Source: Jiulongibacter sp024742395
GTDB taxonomy: Bacteria > Bacteroidota > Bacteroidia > Cytophagales > Spirosomataceae
Direction: 5' to 3'
Assembly (NCBI GenBank): GCA_965249455.1
Contig: OZ252236.1
Span: forward strand, 1,302,001 to 1,366,000
DNA length: 64,000 bases
Shown: piece after piece, positions 15,001 through 24,000 of the stretch
Layout of the letters: each line of letters begins with the position of its first letter
Position numbering within the stretch: position 1 is the stretch's first letter
Notes under the pieces: model-generated
What the model saw: the letters and a program-made list of their open reading frames with translations, nothing else
What the model was told of the DNA's origin: nothing
The model's database searches: none
Made by a program: the position numbers and the translations under genes

Positions 15001-18000
15001 ACTGCAATGGAACAGTTTATTGGAGTAATGGTGAAATTGGTAATACAATTCAAGTGTCTGCAGCTGGCAAATACACGGCATATTGCAAAACAATTTGTGG
15101 GGTATCTGACAATTCAAACGAAGTTGAAGTGAAATTTGGTAATCCGCCAAACCCACCTGTGGTTACATGTCAAAACGAGAATTTATGTCCAGGTCAATCA
15201 GCTAAATTAACCGCTGAGGGCTGCGATGGAACAGTGACTTGGAGCAATGGTCAAACAGGTGTTTCTATCACAGTGACAACAGCAGGTATTTATACGGCAA
15301 CTTGTACAAATAATTGTGGTACTAGTGCTAAGTCTAATGAATTGATTATTACAACGGATGAAGTACCTGATGCACCAACAATCAGCTCCAATAAGACAGA
15401 AGTGTGTGGTGATGAGAAGGCTACTTTAACTGCAACGGGTTGTGATGATGTAATTACCTGGAGTAATGGTTTAAATGGCACTACCATATATGTAGGAGCG
15501 GGTACATACACGGCCACGTGTAGCAATGCTTGCGGAACCTCAGCGAAGAGCAACACGGTGACGATTGGTCAGGGTAATCCTCCAAGTGCACCGACGATCT
15601 CAAGCAATAAGACGGTATGTTGTGACGGAGAGAAGGCTACATTAACAGCACAAGGATGTACAGGCACAGTGAAGTGGAGTACAGGTGAGAGTGGATCGAG
15701 TATCCAGGTAAGTACTTCAGGCACCTATACAGCAACTTGTACGAATGATTGTGGTTCAAGCAGCTCATCGAATACAATCAAGATAGAGACTGGCGTAACG
15801 CCAACGACACCAAAAATCATTACAGATAAGACAACGATCTGTGCAGGCGAGGTGGCTAAGTTGACAGCGTCAGACTGTAATGGAACAGTAGTATGGAGCA
15901 ATGGACAGACCGGAGCAAGCATACAGGTGACTGTAGCAGGCGTTTATACGGCGATCTGTCAGACGATCTGTGGCGACTCACCTAAGTCAAATCAGGTAGA
16001 GATCAAGACAGGCATGCCACCAGCGGCACCGACGATCAGCTCTAATAAGACAGAAGTATGTGGTGATGAGAAGGCCACGTTGACAGCGTCGAATTGCACA
16101 GGCACAAATACAGTAACATGGAGCAACGGAGCGACGGGAGCGACGATCAGCGTAGGAGCGGGAACATACACGGCCACGTGTAGCAATGCTTGCGGAACAT
16201 CAGTGAAGAGCAACACGGTGACGATTGGTCAGGGTAATCCTCCAAGTGCACCGACGATCTCAAGTAATAAGACGGTATGTTGTGACGGAGAGAAGGCTAC
16301 ATTAACAGCACAAGGATGTACAGGCACAGTGAAGTGGAGTACAGGAGAGAGTGGATCAAGTATCCAGGTAAGTACTTCAGGCACCTATACAGCAACTTGT
16401 ACGAATGATTGTGGTTCAAGCAGCTCATCGAATACAATCAAGATAGAGACTGGCGTAACGCCAACGACACCAAAAATCATTACAGATAAGACAACGATCT
16501 GTGCAGGCGAGGTGGCTAAGTTGACAGCGTCAGACTGTAATGGAACAGTAGTATGGAGCAATGGACAGACCGGAGCAAGCATACAGGTGACTGTAGCAGG
16601 CGTTTATACGGCGATCTGTCAGACGATATGTGGCGACTCACCTAAGTCAAATCAGGTAGAGATCAAGACAGGCACGCCACCAGCGGCACCGACGATCAGC
16701 TCTAATAAGACAGAAGTATGTGGAGATGAGAAGGCGACGTTGACAGCGTCGAATTGCACAGGCACAAATACAGTAACATGGAGCAGCGGAGCGACGGGAG
16801 CGACGATCAGCGTAGGAGCGGGAACATACACAGCAACGTGTAGCAATGCTTGCGGAACATCAGTGAAGAGCAACACGGTGACGATTGGTCAGGGTAATCC
16901 TCCAAGTGCACCGACGATCTCAAGTAATAAGACGGTATGTTGTGACGGAGAGAAGGCTACATTAACAGCACAAGGATGTACAGGCACAGTGAAGTGGAGT
17001 ACAGGAGAGAGTGGATCAAGTATCCAGGTAAGTACTTCAGGCACCTATACAGCAACTTGTACGAATGATTGTGGTTCAAGCAGCTCATCGAATACAATCA
17101 AGATAGAGACTGGCGTAACGCCAACGACACCAAAAATCATTACAGATAAGACAACGATCTGTGCAGGCGAGGTGGCTAAGTTGACAGCGTCAGACTGTAA
17201 TGGAACAGTAGTATGGAGCAATGGACAGACCGGAGCAAGCATACAGGTGACTGTAGAAGGCGTTTATACGGCGATCTGTCAGACGATCTGTGGCGACTCA
17301 CCTAAGTCAAATCAGGTAGAGATCAAGACAGGCACGCCACCAGCGGCACCGACGATCAGCTCTAATAAGACAGAAGTATGTGGAGATGAGAAGGCGACGT
17401 TGACAGCGTCGAATTGCACAGGCACAAATACAGTAACATGGAGCAACGGAGCGACGGGAGCGACGATCAGCGTAGGAGCCGGAACGTACACAGCAACGTG
17501 TAGCAATGTATGCGGAACATCAGTGAAGAGCAACACGGTGACGATAGGCCAGGGTAATCCTCCAAGTGCACCGACAATCTCAAGTAATAAGACGGTATGT
17601 TGTGACGGAGAGAAGGCTACATTAACAGCACAAGGATGTACAGGCACAGTGAAGTGGAGTACAGGTGAGAGTGGATCGAGTATCCAGGTAAGTACTTCAG
17701 GCACCTATACAGCAACTTGTACGAATGATTGTGGTTCAAGCAGCTCATCGAATACAATCAAGATAGAGACTGGCGTAACGCCAACGACACCAAAAATCAT
17801 TACAGATAAGACAACGATCTGTGCAGGCGAGGTGGCTAAGTTGACAGCGTCAGACTGTAATGGAACAGTAGTATGGAGCAATGGACAGACCGGAGCAAGC
17901 ATACAGGTGACTGTAGCAGGCGTTTATACGGCGATCTGTCAGACGATATGTGGCGACTCACCTAAGTCAAATCAGGTAGAGATCAAGACAGGCACGCCAC

Positions 18001-21000
18001 CAGCGGCACCGACGATCAGCTCTAATAAGACAGAAGTATGTGGAGATGAGAAGGCGACGTTGACAGCGTCGAATTGCACAGGCACAAATACAGTAACATG
18101 GAGCAACGGAGCGACGGGAGCGACGATCAGCGTAGGAGCGGGAACATACACAGCAACGTGTAGCAATGCTTGCGGAACATCAGTGAAGAGCAACACGGTG
18201 ACGATTGGTCAGGGTAATGCACCAGCGGCACCGACGATCTCAAGTAATAAGACGGTATGTTGTGACGGAGAGAAGGCTACATTAACAGCACAAGGATGTA
18301 CAGGCACAGTGAAGTGGAGTACAGGAGAGAGTGGATCAAGTATCCAGGTAAGTACTTCAGGCACCTATACAGCAACTTGTACGAATGATTGTGGTTCAAG
18401 CAGCTCATCGAATACAATCAAGATAGAGACTGGCGTAACGCCAACGACACCAAAAATCATTACAGATAAGACAACGATCTGTGCAGGCGAGGTGGCTAAG
18501 TTGACAGCGTCAGACTGTAATGGAACAGTAGTATGGAGCAATGGACAGACCGGAGCAAGCATACAGGTGACTGTAGCAGGCGTTTATACGGCGATCTGTC
18601 AGACGATATGTGGCGACTCACCTAAGTCAAATCAGGTAGAGATCAAGACAGGCACGCCACCAGCGGCACCGACGATCAGCTCTAATAAGACAGAAGTATG
18701 TGGAGATGAGAAGGCGACGTTGACAGCGTCGAATTGCACAGGCACAAATACAGTAACATGGAGCAGCGGAGCGACGGGAGCAACGATCAGCGTAGGAGCG
18801 GGAACATACACAGCCACGTGTAGCAACTCATGCGGAACATCAGTGAAGAGCAACACGGTGACTGTAGGTCAAGGTAATGCACCAGCCGCACCGACGATCA
18901 GCTCTAACAAGACAGAAGTATGTGGTGATGAGAAGGCGACCTTGACAGCGACGAATTGCACAGGAACAATCACCTGGAGCAGCGGAGCGACGGGAGCGAC
19001 GATCAGCGTAGGAGCGGGAACCTACACAGCCACGTGTAGCAACTCATGCGGAACATCAGTGAAGAGCAACACGGTGACTGTAGGTCAAGGTAATGCACCA
19101 GCGGCACCGACGATCAGCTCTAATAAGACAGAAGTATGTGGTGATGAGAAGGCGACGTTGACAGCGACGAATTGCACAGGAACAATCACCTGGAGCAGCG
19201 GAGCGACGGGAGCGACGATCAGCGTAGGGGCGGGAACCTACTCAGCCACGTGTAGCAATTCATGCGGAACATCAGTGAAGAGCAACACAGTGACTGTAGG
19301 TCAAGGTAATGCACCAGCCGCACCGACGATCAGCTCTAATAAGACAGAAGTATGTGGCGATGAGAAGGCGACGTTGACAGCGACGAATTGCACAGGAACA
19401 ATCACCTGGAGCAGCGGAGCGACGGGAGCGACGATCAGCGTAGGAGCGGGAACCTACACAGCCACGTGTAGCAATTCATGCGGAACATCAGTGAAAAGCA
19501 ACACTGTGACTGTAGGTCAGGGTAATGCACCAGCGGCACCGACGATCAGCTCTAATAAGACAGAAGTATGTGGTGATGAGAAGGCGACGTTGACAGCGAC
19601 GAATTGCACAGGAACAATCACCTGGAGCAGCGGAGCGACGGGAGCGACGATCAGCGTAGGAGCGGGAACCTACACAGCCACGTGTAGCAATTCATGCGGA
19701 ACATCAGTGAAAAGCAACACTGTGACTGTAGGTCAGGGTAATGCACCAGCGGCACCGACGATCAGCTCTAATAAGACAGAAGTATGTGGTGATGAGAAGG
19801 CGACGTTGACAGCGACGAATTGCACAGGAACAATCACCTGGAGCAGCGGAGCGACGGGAGCGACGATCAGCGTAGGAGCGGGAACCTACACAGCCACGTG
19901 TAGCAATTCATGCGGAACATCAGTAAAGAGCAACACGGTGACTGTAGGTCAGGGTAATGCACCTGGAGCACCAACGATCAGCTCTAATAAGACAGAAGTA
20001 TGTGGTGATGAGAAGGCGACGTTGACAGCGACGAATTGCACAGGAACAATCACCTGGAGCAGCGGAGCGACGGGAGCGACGATCAGCGTAGGAGCGGGAA
20101 CCTACACAGCCACGTGTAGCAACTCATGCGGAACATCAGTGAAGAGCAACACGGTGACTGTAGGTCAGGGTAATGCACCAGCGGCACCGACGATCAGCTC
20201 TAATAAGACAGAAGTATGTGGTGATGAGAAGGCGACGTTGACAGCGACGAATTGCACAGGAACAATCACCTGGAGCAGCGGAGCGACGGGAGCGACGATC
20301 AGCGTAGGAGCGGGAACCTACACAGCCACGTGTAGCAATTCTTGCGGAACATCAGTGAAGAGCAACACGGTGACTGTAGGTCAGGGTAATGCACCAGCGG
20401 CACCGACGATCAGCTCTAACAAGACAGAAGTATGTGGCGATGAGAAGGCGACGTTGACAGCGACGAATTGCACAGGAACAATCACCTGGAGCAGCGGAGC
20501 GACGGGAGCGACGATCAGCGTAGGAGCGGGAACATACACAGCCACGTGTAGCAATTCTTGCGGAACATCAGTGAAGAGCAACACGGTGACTGTAGGTCAG
20601 GGTAATGCACCTGGAGCACCAACGATCAGCTCTAATAAGACAGAAGTATGTGGTGATGAGAAGGCGACGTTGACAGCGACGAATTGCACAGGAACAATCA
20701 CCTGGAGCAGCGGAGCGACGGGAGCGACGATCAGCGTAGGAGCGGGAACCTACACAGCCACGTGTAGCAACTCATGCGGAACATCAGTGAAAAGCAACAC
20801 GGTGACTGTAGGTCAGGGTAATGCACCAGCCGCACCGACGATCAGCTCTAATAAGACAGAAGTATGTGGTGATGAGAAGGCGACGTTGACAGCGACGAAT
20901 TGCACAGGAACAATCACCTGGAGCAGCGGAGCGACGGGAGCGACGATCAGCGTAGGAGCGGGAACCTACACAGCCACGTGTAGCAACTCATGCGGAACAT

Positions 21001-24000
21001 CAGTGAAGAGCAACACGGTGACTGTAGGTCAGGGTAATGCACCAGCGGCACCGACGATCAGCTCTAATAAGACAGAAGTATGTGGTGATGAGAAGGCGAC
21101 GTTGACAGCGACGAATTGCACAGGAACAATCACCTGGAGCAGCGGAGCGACGGGAGCGACGATCAGCGTAGGAGCGGGAACCTACACAGCCACGTGTAGC
21201 AATTCTTGCGGAAGTTCAGGTACAAGTAATTCAATTGTCATCAAAACAGGTCAATTGGAAAATCCTCCGGTGATATCTGCAGATAAGTACGAACTTTGTG
21301 GAAGTGGTTCTGCTACTCTAACGGCTATGAGTTGTAATGGCTCAATACTGTGGAGTACAGGTGCCACAGGAAATACATTGACAGTGAGTATGTCAGGTAT
21401 TTATTCTGCCAAGTGTGTAAATAATTGCGGAGCTAGTGAAAGAAGCAACCTTGTTGAAATAATTTCAACTGGCAAACCTAAAACACCAATTGTTGCAACA
21501 GATAGAGTAAGTGTTTGTGGCGATGAAAAAGCAACATTGTTGGGTATAGGTTGTGATTTTGAGTACGTGTGGAGCAATGGTGCAACCGGAGAAAAAATTC
21601 AGGTTGGAGCCGGCAACTATACAGTTAAATGTGTGAATTCTTGTGGGGAAAGTTCTGAATCTAATGTGATTCAAATTCTTGAGAATGGAACTCCATCGCC
21701 ACCACATATTAACCCTAACAAGACTAGCATATGTCTTCCAGACTCTGCAATGTTAATAGGCGAAACCTGTATGGGTACTGTTACCTGGAATACGGGACAG
21801 GTTGGTGATACTATTTATGTAAGCAAAGCCGGAACGTACACAGCAGTGTGTAAAAATGATTGTGGTACATCTATGGTCTCTGAGGCGGTAACCATCACTA
21901 CGGGTGGTAAACCATCTGCACCAAAACTTAGTACAACTACAGAGAAGATATGTGAGAACGAAAGTGCAATACTTACTGCTTCGGGATGTAGTGGAGCTAT
22001 TACCTGGAGTACAGGTGCATCAGGTGTAACGCTTACCGTTACAGAGCCTGGTACATACACGGCAATCTGCACAAATACTTGTGGAGTTAGCGATAACTCT
22101 GATAAGATTGTGATTACTCGTAAGGTAAATGGTTGTGGCACGTGTGTGGTAGAAAAACCGGTAATTGTAGCAAGCGAGACAGGAATCTGTGAAGCTAAAG
22201 ATGTAACCTTAACTGTTGGAAACTGTAGCGGTGAAGTTATTTGGTCTTCAGGACAAAAAGGTAACTCAATTGTAGTGAGACCATTTACCACTACAAAATA
22301 TACAGCGATATGTAAAGTGAGTGAGAGCTGTATCAGTACAATATCTAATCCAACTACTATTACGGTAGGTAAGGCTACCAAGCCAATTCTATCTTGTAGT
22401 ACGGATCTGGTTTGTCCGGGGGCTTCTGTAACACTAAAAGCATATGGATGTGACGGAATAATTAAATGGTCAACGGGTGCAACTGGTGAAACATTGACTG
22501 TAACACCTGAGACAAGCACGAAATACACTGCAGTTTGTTCAAATGGTACATGTATTAGTGAAAATGCTGATTCTCTTGAGATTGCTGTAGGTGCACCGAA
22601 TAAGCCATTTATTACTTGTAAGACGACGGCCATCTGTTTAGGTGAAACTATTACGTTGACAGGTTCAGGATGTACCGGAACATTAGAGTGGTCTACAGGC
22701 GATAAAGGCGGCGTATTAAATACGATACCTACAGCTGCCGGAACGTACAAATACACTGCTATATGTAAATCAAATGTAGGAGATTGTGTTAGTGAGAAAT
22801 CTAATGAGATTACAGTTTCAGTAGGTGGTGCAGTAACTACCCCGGTAGTTGTAACCCAGGTACTTAATGTGTGTCCATTTGAAACTGTTGACTTAAGCAG
22901 TGCACTAATGAGTGATCCTTCTGCAGGTGGTATGTTTGAGTTCCACGTAAGTAACTCCATTAACTCAGCATTGGTAACGAATACGGGCATGGTTGGTTCT
23001 GGTACTTATTATGTCTTTGAAAGAAGTGCATTAGGGTGCTATAGCAGTCCGGCTTCAGTGAAAGTTGCCGTAACTGATTGTGGCGAAACAGGTGTAGGCC
23101 CAGACAGTACAGCATTTGTTGATATTGCTATCAGTAAAGTGTCTTCAGACTCAGTTGTAGCTTTAGGTGACACAGTTACCTATACAGTAACAGCGAAGAA
23201 CATTGGAGATAATACGGCTTCAAAAGTTTCTGTAAGAGACATTCTGCCTGACGGATTAACATTTGTTTCAACCTCCACGGGTTCCGCATATGCCAATGGT
23301 ATGATAATCGGTAAAGTGGATACGCTGAAAAAGGGCGAAAGCTTTGTGATGACATACAGTTCAGTTGTATCTGCAGCTGGTGCTATTGTTAATAAAGCAG
23401 AGTTACTAAGTGTTGATCAGATCGATAATGTATTGTCAAACAATATAAGTGAGAACGTGATCAATGATCCTGAAGCAGGTGGTTTGATTGGTGTCTCTAA
23501 AGTAGCTGGTGAGCCGGTAGATCTTGGAAACAAGACCTTCGAAATACCTTATACGATCTATGTTTCGAATATGGGAGGTGAAGATCTTTCAAATGTTCAG
23601 GTAACGGATGATTTGGATAGAACCTTCGGAAATGGTGCTGTCATACTTGATGATACAATTGCCCTTACAGCAGAAGGTACTTTAAGTGTAAATCCTAACT
23701 ATACAGGAAGATTGAATGGTGTGAATCTATTAATTGATTCATTAAGCAGTCTGAAAGTGGGTGAAAGGTTTGCCATTAACTTCAAGGTGAAAGTGGATAT
23801 ATCAGGTGCAAGCACTGATACATACTTTAACTCTGCGATGGCCTATGCAGGTCTTGGCTCCGATCCAATTTCTGATAAGTCAACGAACGGTACCAACGCG
23901 GACCCTGACAATGATGGTGATCCTAGAAACAATGACGAGTTAACGCCGATTGATCTCGATGTAGATAGTTTAACTGTAAATCCTGCCATTGGTGTAGCAC

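Noticed and set aside
3231..21254. Regular repeats that could suggest CRISPR
   Set aside because: Units are 216-660 bp, in frame and translated, with no short repeat-spacer pattern and no cas genes.
21815..22990. A 391-codon open frame on the minus strand inside the adhesin gene
   Set aside because: It lies wholly opposite clearly coding Ig-like repeats. Its Val/Pro/Thr-rich sequence is the complement of Thr/Gly/Asn-rich coding sequence.
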